Shown piece by piece: positions 27,853-38,389 of a stretch of DNA of 64,000 bases. Position 1 is the stretch's first letter. Every line of letters begins with the position of its first letter. The translations under genes and the position numbers were made by a program. Source of the stretch: Bordetella sp. LUAb4 (GTDB lineage Bacteria > Pseudomonadota > Gammaproteobacteria > Burkholderiales > Burkholderiaceae_B); contig NZ_JAHPZX010000009.1 in assembly GCF_021325795.1 (NCBI RefSeq), positions 1-64,000 on the forward strand, in the 5' to 3' direction. A model generated the notes under the pieces. That model did not search any database. It saw only the letters and a list, made by a program, of their open reading frames with translations, and was not told the DNA's origin.

Positions 27853-28191
27853 TTCGACGCAAAATTTGCCGCCTTCGACGATAAGTTTTCCTCCATGAGG
27901 ACGACCATCATTGTCACGGCCGTGGCGACCGCGCTGTCGATCATCTTCGGCGTCGGTTCATTCATCGGCACCCTTACTTCCAGCATGCTGGCGACATTCC
28001 AAGTCGTTGCATCCGGCCAGCAGTTCGCGCAAACCCCTCTCTCCGAACCACGAGTCGTTCCATCGCCGCAACTTGCTCCATCGCCGCAACTTGCCCCACC
28101 GCCACCGCTTGCTCCATCGCGGCAAACACCCCCGCAAGCCGTCCCACCCGCCGCCGCCCCACCTACGGCACCGCTCGCAGCGGATAGGTAA
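27682..28191 (+). CDS. Small single-helix membrane protein with Pro-rich tail, paralogue of the gene at 18356
   Basis: The 169-residue protein shares MPRIRMSDPVSRYEL and the following amphipathic region with its paralogue. It has a longer charged coiled-coil-like stretch (MEKKFDAKFAAFDDKFSSM), a membrane helix (TIIVTAVATALSIIFGVGSFIGTL) and a tail of about 55 residues rich in Pro, including the repeat PSPQLAP. GAGGAG lies eight bases before the ATG. The topology suggests an inner-membrane anchor with a flexible periplasmic tail. No family recognised. Confidence 0.75.
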   Translation: MPRIRMSDPVSRYELNSKLAAQDARLDSAVHQMLGIATRIDQTCGQIRDENKAMEKKFDAKFAAFDDKFSSMRTTIIVTAVATALSIIFGVGSFIGTLTSSMLATFQVVASGQQFAQTPLSEPRVVPSPQLAPSPQLAPPPPLAPSRQTPPQAVPPAAAPPTAPLAADR

Positions 28192-28211
28192 AATCCGGCA
28201 TTCCCTCCCTT

Positions 28212-28880
28212 TTGAACGCCGCCCCAACGGCCCGCTTTCCGCCCTTGCCCTACACACTCATCCCCATCGCCGGCCGCGCCATACCTGTTGGCGGTCCTCC
28301 TCTATTGGTCCTGGACGCTTGCGTATTGATGTCTTCGGTATTGCGCCCGCTCTTGCTGCTTCTGGCTGACCGGCAAGCCTATCGACCCGTGTGGAGCGCG
28401 CGCATCGGCCGGGAATGGGTGCGCAACGCCGCGCGCATCTGGGACTGCGAGCAGGCGCTGGTCGAACAGGACTGGCAAGCCATGCAAGACCGCTTTCCAC
28501 ATGCCGACGCGGGTGACCTAGACGCTTATGAAGCCGGCCTGCGCTACAGCGATCCGAAGGACAGGCACGTGATCGCCGCCGGCCTGGCATGGCGCGCGCG
28601 CTGCGGCGAACAGATCACGCCCGCCGCCAGCGTGCTCACCTGGAACCTGAAGGACTTCAACCGCTCCGAAATGCGCCGCCTGGGCATGGATGTCTACGAC
28701 CCCGATCGCCTGCTGTCATTCTGGTGGAGCCAGGATCCCGCAACGCTACGCGACGCCCTGGCCCAGACCATGGAGCAGTTGGTCACGGCAGGCCGTCAGC
28801 CCGAACCGCTGGCGGTGACGCTGAATCGGGAACGCCTGCACCGCCTGCGCGGCCTGATGATCGCCGCGCAGGCAGCCTGA
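28212..28880 (+). CDS. PIN-domain protein (possible ribonuclease, toxin-like)
   Basis: PIN domains are metal-dependent nucleases, often toxins of toxin-antitoxin pairs. The fold is seen from LLVLDACVLMSSVLRPLLLLLA near residue 30 (first acidic ligand) through YSDPKDRHVIAAGLAW near 111 to the last acidic block LTWNLKDFNRSEMRRLG. The protein has 222 residues, longer than VapC (about 135), with extra C-terminal sequence. No antitoxin gene adjoins it on either side. The longest reading begins with TTG at 28212; a start nearer the PIN fold is possible. Family likely, toxin role unproved. Confidence 0.78.
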   Translation: MNAAPTARFPPLPYTLIPIAGRAIPVGGPPLLVLDACVLMSSVLRPLLLLLADRQAYRPVWSARIGREWVRNAARIWDCEQALVEQDWQAMQDRFPHADAGDLDAYEAGLRYSDPKDRHVIAAGLAWRARCGEQITPAASVLTWNLKDFNRSEMRRLGMDVYDPDRLLSFWWSQDPATLRDALAQTMEQLVTAGRQPEPLAVTLNRERLHRLRGLMIAAQAA

Positions 28881-28908
28881 AAATACGACTGGATCGCCTA
28901 TTGCCCTG

Positions 28909-29664
28909 TCACGCACGCGGACGCGTCGGGCAGCGACGCAGCCAAACCTTGTCTTCGCTGGGCGCGGCGTCTTCCGGAAGCGGAATCCAGGCCGGCCACA
29001 TTCCATACGGCAAGATCTTGGATACAGGCACGGTCACGGCCGGCGCCATCTGGACGGCACGTGAGCCTCCTTGAGTCGGATACGCGTCGGGCACCGTGCC
29101 GGCCGCCTTGGCGCATCGGGAAGCCTTGGCGGCACGCCCCTGCGCCAGGCCCCCTTCATCCTCGCTACGCCGGCGATAAACCACATCCACCCGCACGGCA
29201 TTGTGTTGGGTATCGCTCTGCGCCTGCGCCGCTGGAACGTGACGCCCGGAACGTCTTTTCAGTTCAGGGCGTAGTTCCGCCAAGGCCAGAAAATGATGCA
29301 CGTAGTCCTCATTGCGCAACGCCAAGGCCCGACTGTGGCCGAGATCGGCCGGATTACCACCGGTAAAGACCAATCCACGTACATTGATCTCCTGGATGAC
29401 GAATTTGTCCGCCGGCATCTGGTTCTTGATCTGCCCGAGCATCCGCTCCAGCTGTCCCTGCGTGTCGGCGCCCCGCTGAACGGTCACGTCGAAGCTCATA
29501 TGACTGGCCGGAACGACTGGGCCTTCGTCATAAGGAATGGGAATGAATTCGTCCACGTAAGTGGCTGCCGCCAACTCGCCGTAGCCTCCCTGCTCGTCCG
29601 CCTGAAAAAGCGGCGGCGCCGCAGGCGCAATGCTCCGCGTCTCGTGTTGGATGGAATATGTCAT
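28909..29664 (-). CDS. Hypothetical protein
   Basis: I choose the ATG at 29664, with GGAGG ten bases upstream, giving 251 residues. There is no signal peptide or membrane helix. The middle (VIQEINVRGLVFTGGNPADLGHSRALALRNEDYVHHFLALAEL) has an alternating strand-helix pattern faintly like OmpA-type cell-wall-binding domains, not enough for a call. The C-terminal third is rich in Ala and Arg. It is isolated between the PIN gene and threonine dehydratase. Confidence 0.6.
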   Translation of the reverse strand: MTYSIQHETRSIAPAAPPLFQADEQGGYGELAAATYVDEFIPIPYDEGPVVPASHMSFDVTVQRGADTQGQLERMLGQIKNQMPADKFVIQEINVRGLVFTGGNPADLGHSRALALRNEDYVHHFLALAELRPELKRRSGRHVPAAQAQSDTQHNAVRVDVVYRRRSEDEGGLAQGRAAKASRCAKAAGTVPDAYPTQGGSRAVQMAPAVTVPVSKILPYGMWPAWIPLPEDAAPSEDKVWLRRCPTRPRA

Positions 29665-29784
29665 GACGGTGATGCCTCCTTGCCCGAATGAAGAGTCATG
29701 CGAGTGCAAATACGATTCGCATGTGGCGGGTGAGTCAGCATCCGGCGGTCAGCGGTTCCCTCGCTGCATCATCCAGCAACCGTA

Positions 29785-31002
29785 TCAATGGTCATGGTTG
29801 CTGGCCGCGAATCCCGCCGCATTCAATCGGTCGATGACCTCGGCGATATGCTCGGGCCCGCGCGTCTGCAACACGAAATCGACCTCCACATTGCGTATCG
29901 GCAGGGACGTGAACGCGCGCTGGTGATGCACCTCGGTGATATTGGCCTGCGCATCGGCAATCAGCGAAGTCGCCTGCGCGAGAGCACCCGGCAGATCGCG
30001 CATGTCGACGCGTATGCGAGCCAGCCGTCCCGCGCGCACCATGCCGCGTTCGATCAGCTCGCCCAGCATCAAGGGGTCGATATTGCCGCCGGTCAATACC
30101 AGGCCTATGCGCTTGTCCATGAACCGCGTTTCGCCCTTGGCGTAGGCTTGCAACAAGGCCGCCAGGCCGGCCGCGCCCGCGCCTTCCACCACGGTCTTTT
30201 CGATTTCCAGCAGCACCACGATCGCATGCTCGATATCGCCCTCGCTGACCAGCAGAATATCGTCGACGTGGCGCGCCACGATCTCACGGGTGATCCGTCC
30301 CGGCGACTTCACCGCGATGCCCTCGGCGATGGTGTACGGCCCATGCGCCATTTCCTTGCCGGCGACCGTCGCATACATGGAAGGAAAGCGCTCGGTCTGC
30401 ACGCCGATCACCTGCAAGTTCGGCTGCAAGGCCTTGGCCGCGGTGGCGATGCCACCGATCAGCCCGCCCCCACCAATCGGCACGATCAACATATCCAGAT
30501 CCGGCCGCACCTCCAGCATTTCCAGTGCAACCGTGCCCTGGCCGGCGATCACCGCCGCATCGTCATACGGATGGATCATCACCAGGCCGCGGCTGGCCGC
30601 CAGCTCATAGCCATGCGCCTGCGCATCGTCAAAGGTGTCGCCCGCCAGCACCACCTCGGCGCCGTAGCGGCGCGTGTTGGCCACCTTCACGGTCGGCGTG
30701 AAGCGCGGCATCACGATCACCGCCGGCACGCCCATGCGCTGGGCGTGATAAGCCACGCCCTGGGCATGATTACCGGCCGATACGGCGATCACGCCGCAGG
30801 CGCGCTCATCATCGGTCAGCAGGCGCATGCGGTTGAACGCCCCCCGCTCCTTGAAAGACGCGGTGAACTGCAGATTCTCGAATTTCAGCCAAATCTCCGC
30901 GCCCAACATGTCGGACAGCGTGCGCGAATGGGTGAAGGGCGTGTTCAGCACCTGCCCTTTAAGGTTTTGCCGCGCGGCTTGGATATCGGAAAGATCGATC
31001 AC
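29785..31002 (-). CDS. ilvA: Threonine ammonia-lyase (threonine dehydratase)
   Basis: This PLP enzyme deaminates threonine (and serine) to 2-oxobutyrate, feeding isoleucine synthesis or catabolism. The PLP lysine is Lys51 in FTASFKERGAFN, the phosphate loop is IGGGGLIGG, and SAGNHAQGVAYH is conserved. At 405 residues it has one C-terminal ACT-like domain (ARIRVDMRDLPGALAQATSLIAD), unlike the 500-residue biosynthetic IlvA of E. coli with two. It is therefore of the shorter TdcB/ACT type, and the symbol is only a convenience. Confidence 0.93.
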   Translation of the reverse strand: MIDLSDIQAARQNLKGQVLNTPFTHSRTLSDMLGAEIWLKFENLQFTASFKERGAFNRMRLLTDDERACGVIAVSAGNHAQGVAYHAQRMGVPAVIVMPRFTPTVKVANTRRYGAEVVLAGDTFDDAQAHGYELAASRGLVMIHPYDDAAVIAGQGTVALEMLEVRPDLDMLIVPIGGGGLIGGIATAAKALQPNLQVIGVQTERFPSMYATVAGKEMAHGPYTIAEGIAVKSPGRITREIVARHVDDILLVSEGDIEHAIVVLLEIEKTVVEGAGAAGLAALLQAYAKGETRFMDKRIGLVLTGGNIDPLMLGELIERGMVRAGRLARIRVDMRDLPGALAQATSLIADAQANITEVHHQRAFTSLPIRNVEVDFVLQTRGPEHIAEVIDRLNAAGFAASNHDH

Positions 31003-31064
31003 GATGGCGTCCTGATGAAGAAGGAATGGGACGAAGAAGTACTGGGACGAAGCAGCAGAACGGC

Positions 31065-31847
31065 TTAGCGCACCGGCAGGAAATTGAAGAACATCAAGCC
31101 TTGAGCATAGTTGATCCCGATGCGGCGGCTGTTTTCTCCCAGCAGATTGGCGATCAAATCCAGGCGTCCGATGATGGCGCCAAATTCACGCTCGAAACTC
31201 AGATTGACCGCGGTACCGCTGATTTCGTTGGCCAGCAGCAAGGGATTGCCCGCGCTATCGCGCCGGCTGGCCAGCAGCCACGCGGCGGCCTCGACGTTGC
31301 GCGCCGCGTTATAGACCCGCTGGCCGTCCAGAATATCGGACACGTAAAACCGTGTCTTGCCGTTGTGCGCCGCAATGACCGTGTCGGCCAGGCCAAAAAT
31401 GAAGGCGGCCACCCGGTCGCCCTGATAGTTGGGATCCAGCGACACGGCCAGCACTTGAATGTCACGCAGACCGCTCAAGCCGCCGGGCGGCCGACGGGTG
31501 TCGATCAACTGGCGCAAATGCGTCATGGCCGCGGCCTGATCCGTCATGCCCGCCTTGCGCCATTCGCGCGGATTGCGCCGGTAAAGTTTGTCAGCCAGCG
31601 CATAAAGGCTGTTGAGGTTGTCACGCATCTCCAGCGTGACGGTGCGGTTGAAATCGGTCTGACCGAACTGGTCGGCGGACATGCTTTCGCTCTGCGGCCC
31701 GCGGCCATCGCGCGAAGAGGCCTGCGGATTCATGCAAGCAGCCAGGGTCAGGAACAGCGGGCAGGCCGCGGTCGCCAGCGCAACGAGAGCCAGCCCACGC
31801 CGCCGCCGGGCCGTCGCGCCATCACCCCTGCGCAACGTCTTGCCCAC
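31065..31847 (-). CDS. Lipoprotein of unknown function
   Basis: The N terminus has a basic region, a hydrophobic stretch and the lipobox LAAC at about residue 38, so the mature protein is lipid-anchored. The rest (about 220 residues) is soluble and mixed helical, with RDIQVLAVSLDPNYQGDRVAAFIFGLADTV and FEREFGAIIGRLDLIANLLGENSRRIGINYAQGL. I know no named domain. It follows pnp on the same strand after a terminator and a tandem repeat. Confidence 0.8.
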   Translation of the reverse strand: MGKTLRRGDGATARRRRGLALVALATAACPLFLTLAACMNPQASSRDGRGPQSESMSADQFGQTDFNRTVTLEMRDNLNSLYALADKLYRRNPREWRKAGMTDQAAAMTHLRQLIDTRRPPGGLSGLRDIQVLAVSLDPNYQGDRVAAFIFGLADTVIAAHNGKTRFYVSDILDGQRVYNAARNVEAAAWLLASRRDSAGNPLLLANEISGTAVNLSFEREFGAIIGRLDLIANLLGENSRRIGINYAQGLMFFNFLPVR

Positions 31848-31947
31848 GCTCAGCCATGCATGTGTCCATCATCCGCCCCCCTTGCCACCCAATGCCGACA
31901 AAACTTTACCCCAAAAAAGCCGCAAAACCCCCGAATGCGTGGCCGCC

Positions 31948-31992
31948 AGGATGCCCTGTGCCAGGATGCCCTGCGCCAGGATGCCCTGTGCC
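31948..31992. repeat. 15-bp tandem repeat, three units
   Basis: The unit AGGATGCCCTGTGCC occurs at 31948-31962, 31963-31977 (one T-to-C change) and 31978-31992. It lies between the pnp terminator and the lipoprotein gene, outside any credible ORF. Confidence 0.9.
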
Positions 31993-32008
31993 CGCATCGC
32001 CCAAAAGC

Positions 32009-32035
32009 AGAACGGCGCCCGAAGGCGCCGTTCTT
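32009..32035 (-). terminator. Terminator downstream of pnp
   Basis: AGAACGGCGCC and GGCGCCGTTCT form a perfect stem around a four-base loop that reads TTCG on the minus strand. It is GC-rich and followed by a short pyrimidine run on that strand. It lies 55 bases beyond the pnp stop. Confidence 0.75.
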
Positions 32036-32089
32036 TCAGATATCCCGCCGCGATGGGCGGCGAGGTACCTTCACATCCACCCAGGCAGC

Positions 32090-34252
32090 TTAGCCTGCCG
32101 GGGTTTCCGTGGCGGCCGGCGTTTCCGCGGCCGCTTGGTTTTGCTGCTGCTCGATGCCGCCGATAGCCTTGACCGACAGGCGCAGACGGCCCTTGTCGTC
32201 AGCTTCGATGACCTTCACGCGTACCGCCTGGCCCACCTTCAACACGTCGTTGATGTTGGCGATGCGGTAGTTGGCGATCTCCGAGATGTGCAGCAGGCCG
32301 TCACGGCCCGGCAGCACTTGCACGATGGCGCCGAAGTCCAGCAGACGCAGCACGGAGCCGTCGTAGATCTGGCCCACTTCGACGTCGGCGGTCAGCTCGA
32401 CGATACGGCGTTGCGCTTCCTTGGCCTGATTCTCATCCACGCTGGCGATCACGATGGTGCCGTCGTCGGAGATGTCGATCTGGGTGCCGGTTTCTTCGGT
32501 CAGCGCGCGGATGGTGGCGCCGCCCTTGCCGATCACGTCACGGATCTTCTCAGGGTTGATCTTGATGGTCAGCATGCGCGGCGCGAAGGCCGACAGCTCG
32601 CCACGCGACTCGCCCAGGGATTTCTTCATCTCGTTCAAGATGTGCAGGCGGCCTTCACGGGCTTGCGCCAGCGCGACCTGCATGATTTCCTTGGTGATGC
32701 CCTGGATCTTGATGTCCATCTGCAGCGCGGTGACGCCCTTCTCGGTACCAGCAACCTTGAAGTCCATGTCACCCAGGTGATCTTCGTCACCCAGGATGTC
32801 GGTCAGCACGGCGAATTTGCCGTTGTCCAGGATCAGGCCCATGGCCACACCGGCCACGTGATCCTTCACCGGCACGCCGGCGTCCATCATGGCCAACGAA
32901 CCGCCGCACACCGACGCCATCGACGACGAGCCGTTGGATTCGGTGATTTCCGAGACGATGCGGATGGTGTACTGGAAATCTTCGGGCGCGGGCAGCAGCG
33001 GCACCAGGGCGCGCTTGGCCAGACGGCCATGGCCGATTTCACGACGCTTGGGCACGCCAATGCGACCGGTTTCGCCGGTGGCGAACGGAGGCATGTTGTA
33101 GTGCATCATGAAGCGGTCACGGTACTCGCCCATCAGCGCGTCGATGATCTGCTCGTCCTGCTTGGTGCCCAGCGTGGCAACCACCAGCGCTTGCGTTTCG
33201 CCACGGGTGAACAGGGCGCTACCGTGTGCGCGCGGAAGCACGCCCAGGCGCACACTGATCGGACGCACGGTGCGGGTGTCACGGCCGTCGATACGCGGTT
33301 CGCCGCTCAGGATCTGGCTGCGCACGATGCGCGATTCCAGATCGAACAGGATGTTGTCGACGGTGACGCCGTCGGGCTCGCCGGCGCCGGTTTCGGCGGC
33401 CTGCGCGGCCAGGCGGGTGCGCACGTCGGCGTAGACTTCACGCAGCTTGGTGGTGCGAGCCTGCTTTTCGCGGATCTGGTAGGCGGCAACCAGGCCGTCC
33501 TGGCCAGCGGCGGAGACAGCGGCGATCAGCGCGTCGTTCTTGGCGGCGGGTGCCCAATCCCAGTCGGGCTTGCCAGCGTCGCGCACCAGTTCATGGATGG
33601 CGTTGATGGCGGCTTGCAGTTGCTCGTGGCCGTAGACCACGCCACCCAGCATCACTTCTTCCGACAGCTGGTCGGCTTCCGATTCCACCATCAGCACGGC
33701 GGTTTCGGTACCGGCGACCACCAGGTTCAGGTTCGAAGCCTTGGTCTGCGCGGCGGTCGGGTTGAGCACGTATTGGCCATTGATGTAGCCAACGCGAGCG
33801 GCACCGATGGGGCCGTTGAAGGGAATGCCGGAGATGGCCAGCGCGGCGGACGCGCCGATCATGGCGGGGATGTCAGGATCGATCTCGGGGTTGACCGAAA
33901 CCGTGTGGATCACGACCTGCACATCGTTGTAGAACCCTTCCGGGAACAGCGGACGCAGCGGACGGTCGATCAGGCGCGAGGTCAGCGTCTCTTTTTCCGA
34001 CGGCTTGCCTTCGCGCTTGAAGAACCCGCCCGGGATACGGCCGGCGGCGTAGGTCTTCTCGATGTAATCGACGGTCAGCGGAAAGAAATCCTGGCCGGCC
34101 TTGGCTTTCTTCGCAGCCACGACCGTGGCGAGCACGACGGTGTCATCGATCGACACAACCACGGCACCAGAAGCCTGGCGGGCGATTTCGCCGGTTTCCA
34201 AAACGACCGTGTGCTGGCCGTACTGGAACGTTTTAGTCACTTTATTGAACAT
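32090..34252 (-). CDS. pnp: Polyribonucleotide nucleotidyltransferase (PNPase)
   Basis: PNPase degrades RNA phosphorolytically from the 3' end and is part of the degradosome. At 720 residues it has the full set: two RNase PH cores ([50 protein letters not shown]), the alpha-helical middle, a KH domain ([20 protein letters not shown]) and an S1 domain ([34 protein letters not shown]). The tail is Gln/Ala-rich. It follows rpsO on the same strand. Confidence 0.98.
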   Translation of the reverse strand: MFNKVTKTFQYGQHTVVLETGEIARQASGAVVVSIDDTVVLATVVAAKKAKAGQDFFPLTVDYIEKTYAAGRIPGGFFKREGKPSEKETLTSRLIDRPLRPLFPEGFYNDVQVVIHTVSVNPEIDPDIPAMIGASAALAISGIPFNGPIGAARVGYINGQYVLNPTAAQTKASNLNLVVAGTETAVLMVESEADQLSEEVMLGGVVYGHEQLQAAINAIHELVRDAGKPDWDWAPAAKNDALIAAVSAAGQDGLVAAYQIREKQARTTKLREVYADVRTRLAAQAAETGAGEPDGVTVDNILFDLESRIVRSQILSGEPRIDGRDTRTVRPISVRLGVLPRAHGSALFTRGETQALVVATLGTKQDEQIIDALMGEYRDRFMMHYNMPPFATGETGRIGVPKRREIGHGRLAKRALVPLLPAPEDFQYTIRIVSEITESNGSSSMASVCGGSLAMMDAGVPVKDHVAGVAMGLILDNGKFAVLTDILGDEDHLGDMDFKVAGTEKGVTALQMDIKIQGITKEIMQVALAQAREGRLHILNEMKKSLGESRGELSAFAPRMLTIKINPEKIRDVIGKGGATIRALTEETGTQIDISDDGTIVIASVDENQAKEAQRRIVELTADVEVGQIYDGSVLRLLDFGAIVQVLPGRDGLLHISEIANYRIANINDVLKVGQAVRVKVIEADDKGRLRLSVKAIGGIEQQQNQAAAETPAATETPAG

Positions 34253-34272
34253 GACGATTATTCCTTACAAAT

Positions 34273-34315
34273 GAAAAACCGTGGCCGCTGCGACAAGGTC
34301 GCACCGGCCACGGTT
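34273..34315 (-). terminator. Hairpin between rpsO and pnp
   Basis: On the minus strand AACCGTGGCCG pairs with CGGCCACGGTT and is followed by a T-run. It may end part of the rpsO transcripts. Because E. coli pnp is autoregulated through RNase III cleavage of a hairpin in this interval, it may also be a processing site; that role is inferred. Confidence 0.75.
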
Positions 34316-34341
34316 GCGTCATGGGGAACCGACCCCGTCGA

Positions 34342-34611
34342 TCACTTGCGCAGACCGAGAGCTTCGATCAGTGCGCGATAAGCGTCGGGGTTGCGGCCCT
34401 TGAGGTAGTCGAGCAGTTTGCGACGGCGGCTGACCATGCGCAGCAGACCGCGGCGCGAGTGGTGGTCCTTCATGTGTTCTTTGAAGTGACCGGTCAGTTC
34501 ATTGATGCGGGCGGTGAGCAGAGCCACCTGAACTTCGGGGGAGCCGGTATCGCCCTGGGCGCGTTGAAACTTCGCAACGATATCGGACTTCTTGATGTCA
34601 GCGACGGACAT
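34342..34611 (-). CDS. rpsO: 30S ribosomal protein S15
   Basis: S15 is a primary 16S rRNA-binding protein of the small subunit platform. The 89-residue sequence is standard ([38 protein letters not shown], ending [10 protein letters not shown]). It is upstream of pnp, the usual bacterial order. Confidence 0.98.
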   Translation of the reverse strand: MSVADIKKSDIVAKFQRAQGDTGSPEVQVALLTARINELTGHFKEHMKDHHSRRGLLRMVSRRRKLLDYLKGRNPDAYRALIEALGLRK

Positions 34612-34846
34612 GTAATGACCTCTTCGAACATGCGTCAGGGCCGAGGCGCCCGGACGTGGGTTAAAAATAATCTCTACTACGAGCCAGGCATCGATGGTCG
34701 ATGCGTCTTGCCAAATAGATACTGTATGCCTTGGAATACACGTTTTCCGGACGTCAATGCCGGAGAACCGAAGGATTATAGCTGAAAGCCGGAATTTGTC
34801 CCCGGCATTCTTTCATCGCGCGTTCAGGCGGCGCCAGGAGACCTCG

Positions 34847-35467
34847 ATGCCCGATTCACCACTGAAGCCGTCCCCGCTTAATTCGTGGCCAGGCGAGGCT
34901 CGCCAAGCCGGCGCCCGGCGCTTGGTAGCCCGACGCTTGTTACTGCCAATTGCCCTCACCACCCTTACCGTCCTGGCGGGCTGCGCCGACATGGCGGCCA
35001 GGGTGCCACCCGGCGCCCCGCTAACCCAGGTGGAAGCCGAATACGGCCGCCCCAATTTCACCTGCGAGCGGACAAGCCCGGGGCCAGGGCCAGGCCGAGA
35101 AGGCGGCCAGCGGGTGATCTGGACGCAGCAGCCCCTGGGCCAATATGCCTGGGGCGCCAACGTCGGCCCCGATGGCCGCATCGACCGCGTCGAGCGTCTG
35201 CTGACAGACGAACACTTCAAGCTGCTAAGCGATGGCGACTGGCCGGCAGACCGGGTGCGCTGCGAATTCGGGCCGCCGGCCATCATCGACCAGGTCGGCC
35301 TGCCCAGTGTGCGCCAGGTGGTGTGGTCCTATCGTTATCGGGAAAACGACGTCTGGAATTCGCTGATGTACGTCTATATGGGACGAGACGGCGACCGTGT
35401 CACGCGCCATCATCCCGGCCCGGATCCGATGTACGAGGAAGACCGCTTCGGCATAGGCTGGATGTAG
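34847..35467 (+). CDS. Lipoprotein of unknown function
   Basis: The protein has 206 residues with a basic N terminus, a hydrophobic segment and the lipobox LAGC (LLPIALTTLTVLAGC). After this, PLTQVEAEYGRPNFTCE recalls the small BamE/SmpA-like fold of outer-membrane lipoproteins, and a second similar stretch (DWPADRVRCEFGPPAIID) suggests an internal repeat. AGGAG lies seven bases before the ATG. It is divergent from rpsO and converges on pssA. The BamE-like reading is tentative. Confidence 0.78.
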   Translation: MPDSPLKPSPLNSWPGEARQAGARRLVARRLLLPIALTTLTVLAGCADMAARVPPGAPLTQVEAEYGRPNFTCERTSPGPGPGREGGQRVIWTQQPLGQYAWGANVGPDGRIDRVERLLTDEHFKLLSDGDWPADRVRCEFGPPAIIDQVGLPSVRQVVWSYRYRENDVWNSLMYVYMGRDGDRVTRHHPGPDPMYEEDRFGIGWM

Positions 35468-35501
35468 CCCGCGGCCGGAACGCATCGTCCCGGCCCTTGA
35501 A

Positions 35502-35557
35502 GCGGGGCTTACTGCGCAGGGCTTATTGCGCGGGGCTTGCCGCGCGTGGCTTACTGC
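35502..35557. repeat. 14-bp tandem repeat, four units, covering the pssA stop codon
   Basis: Four adjacent units GCGGGGCTTACTGC, GCAGGGCTTATTGC, GCGGGGCTTGCCGC and GCGTGGCTTACTGC span 35502-35557. The last contains the pssA stop (TAA on the minus strand at 35551-35553) and its preceding Gln codon. The others lie in the gap between the two converging genes. Confidence 0.85.
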
Positions 35558-36330
35558 GGCCCGCCGTGGCGCATCCGGCTGCGCTGCAGGCGGCGGGCGC
35601 GGCTCCAGCGCCAGGCCAGCAGGAACCAGCCCGAAACACCGTAAATCACGAACAAACCGAACAGCACCACTGGGGGGTCGCTGGAAACGAATACAAACGC
35701 GGCCACCACCAGCAGGATCACCCAGAACGGCACGCTGCGGCCCAGGGCGAAACTCTTGCCGCTGTAGAACGGCACGTTGGTGACCATGGCGATGCCGGCG
35801 TACATGGTGACGACAAACGCGGTCCAGGCCATGAACGAATCATGGATGGGCAGCTTGTTATCCACCGCCAGCCATACATAACCGGCCACCAGCGCCGCCG
35901 CCGAAGGGCTGGGCAGCCCTTGGAAGAAGCGCTTGTCGACCACGCCGATATTGGCATTGAAGCGCGCCAGCCGCAGGGCGGCGCCTGCCACGTAGACGAA
36001 CGCGGCCAGCCAGCCCCAGCGCCCCAGCTCGTTGAGCATCCATTCGTACATGACCAGCGCCGGCGCCACACCGAAGGAAGTCATGTCCGACAGCGAATCG
36101 TACTGTTCGCCGAAAGCGGACTGGGTATTGGTCAGGCGCGCCACGCGGCCATCCATACCGTCCAGCACCATGGCCGCGAAGATCGCGATGGCCGCGGCCT
36201 CGAACTGGTTGTTCATGGCCTGCACCACGGCATAAAAACCGGCAAACAGGGCAGCCGTGGTGAACGCGTTGGGCAGCAGGTAAATGCTGCGGTGGCGGTT
36301 CTCGGCGTCGCGCATCGAAAGTTTGGGCAT
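35551..36330 (-). CDS. pssA: CDP-diacylglycerol-serine O-phosphatidyltransferase
   Basis: This inner-membrane enzyme makes phosphatidylserine from CDP-diacylglycerol and serine. It carries the CDP-alcohol phosphatidyltransferase motif with all its Asp residues (DGMDGRVARLTNTQSAFGEQ followed by YDSLSD near 75-95) and several membrane helices, in 259 residues. It follows psd on the same strand, so both steps to phosphatidylethanolamine are together. Confidence 0.95.
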   Translation of the reverse strand: MPKLSMRDAENRHRSIYLLPNAFTTAALFAGFYAVVQAMNNQFEAAAIAIFAAMVLDGMDGRVARLTNTQSAFGEQYDSLSDMTSFGVAPALVMYEWMLNELGRWGWLAAFVYVAGAALRLARFNANIGVVDKRFFQGLPSPSAAALVAGYVWLAVDNKLPIHDSFMAWTAFVVTMYAGIAMVTNVPFYSGKSFALGRSVPFWVILLVVAAFVFVSSDPPVVLFGLFVIYGVSGWFLLAWRWSRARRLQRSRMRHGGPQ

Positions 36331-36392
36331 GGCGGGCGTCTACAGTGGCAGGGATGGTGGCGTCGGAAGCAAGGCGCGGGCGCGGCGGCGCC

Positions 36393-37067
36393 TCAACCCC
36401 CGGACGACTCGGTAACCGCAGCCGGCAAGTCGGCCAGCACTGAACTGGTCGCGCTGACCTTGTCACCCAGGGCCACGCGCGGACGCGCGGCCGGCGGCAG
36501 GTAAACGTCCACCCGCGAACCGAAGCGGATGAAACCGTAGCGCTGGCCGCGCGTCAGCTTGTCGGTCTTGCGCGCATAACAGAGGATACGCTTGGCCACC
36601 AGGCCGGCAACCTGCACCGCGGTAACCGTATGGCCGGCGGGCGTACGCAGCACCATGGCGTTGCGCTCGTTTTCCAGCGAAGCCTTGGCCAGCGCGGCGT
36701 TGACGAACTTGCCGGGGAAATACTGCACATCCAGCACCTCGCCATCGACGGGCGAACGGTTGGAGTGAACATTGAACACGTTCATGAACACGCTGATCTT
36801 CAGCGCATCGCGGTCCGCATAGGGATCGCGCACGGTTTCCACCGCGACGATGCGACCGTCGGCCGGGGACAACACGGCGCTGGCCGAATCCGGCGCCAGA
36901 CGGGGCGGATCGCGGAAGAATTGCAGCACGAACAGCGCCAGGATCCAGAAGATCACCGATACGGCGGGCGACCAGAACGTCACCAGCACGGCGATCACCA
37001 CGGCGCCAGCCAGGAAAGGCCAGCCCTCGCGGGCAATGATGGGATGGGGATAAGGGGGTTTATTCAT
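36393..37067 (-). CDS. psd: Phosphatidylserine decarboxylase proenzyme
   Basis: The enzyme decarboxylates phosphatidylserine to phosphatidylethanolamine in the inner membrane and uses a pyruvoyl group made by self-cleavage. At 224 residues it is the short type, with the cleavage site in [12 protein letters not shown] and the [17 protein letters not shown] block. One hydrophobic segment near the N terminus anchors it. It lies between ilvC and pssA. Confidence 0.95.
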   Translation of the reverse strand: MNKPPYPHPIIAREGWPFLAGAVVIAVLVTFWSPAVSVIFWILALFVLQFFRDPPRLAPDSASAVLSPADGRIVAVETVRDPYADRDALKISVFMNVFNVHSNRSPVDGEVLDVQYFPGKFVNAALAKASLENERNAMVLRTPAGHTVTAVQVAGLVAKRILCYARKTDKLTRGQRYGFIRFGSRVDVYLPPAARPRVALGDKVSATSSVLADLPAAVTESSGG

Positions 37068-37150
37068 CGTAGGCGAAGGTTAACCGATATGGCCCCGTTT
37101 GTGCCTCCGACGGCTGTGGCAAGACGAGACGGAATGAGCCCTGGCAAGGC

Positions 37151-37226
37151 AAAAAAAGCGGCATGCCTGAGCATGCCGCCGGATGCAAATTCTGTACCTG
37201 GGCCGCAAGCACGTTGCGGCCCAGGT
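37151..37226 (-). terminator. Double hairpin terminator after ilvC
   Basis: Read on the minus strand, ACCTGGGCCGCAA/TTGCGGCCCAGGT (37196-37226) is a perfect 13-bp hairpin. It is followed by GCGGCATGC/GCATGCCGC (37158-37179) and seven T residues, a classical rho-independent terminator that closes the ilvBNC operon before psd. Confidence 0.9.
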
Positions 37227-37262
37227 GGCGGGGCAAGGATTGTACCCTCCCCCGGGTGCCCA

Positions 37263-38294
<1,032 letters not shown>

Positions 38295-38389
38295 TTATTT
38301 GGGAATCTGGTTCAAATCGAAAATACAAATGGGCTTTCACCGCGGCCAGAGTCGTCTGGCAAGGCGCGGCCGGCAAGGCGCCCGCCGTG

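Noticed and set aside
31948-31992. Possible CRISPR-like repeat
   Set aside because: The units are adjacent without spacers, and no array or cas gene is found anywhere in the window.
31856-34381. 841-codon plus-strand ORF opposite pnp
   Set aside because: Antisense to PNPase; rich in His, Asp and Val as expected for a GC-rich shadow frame.
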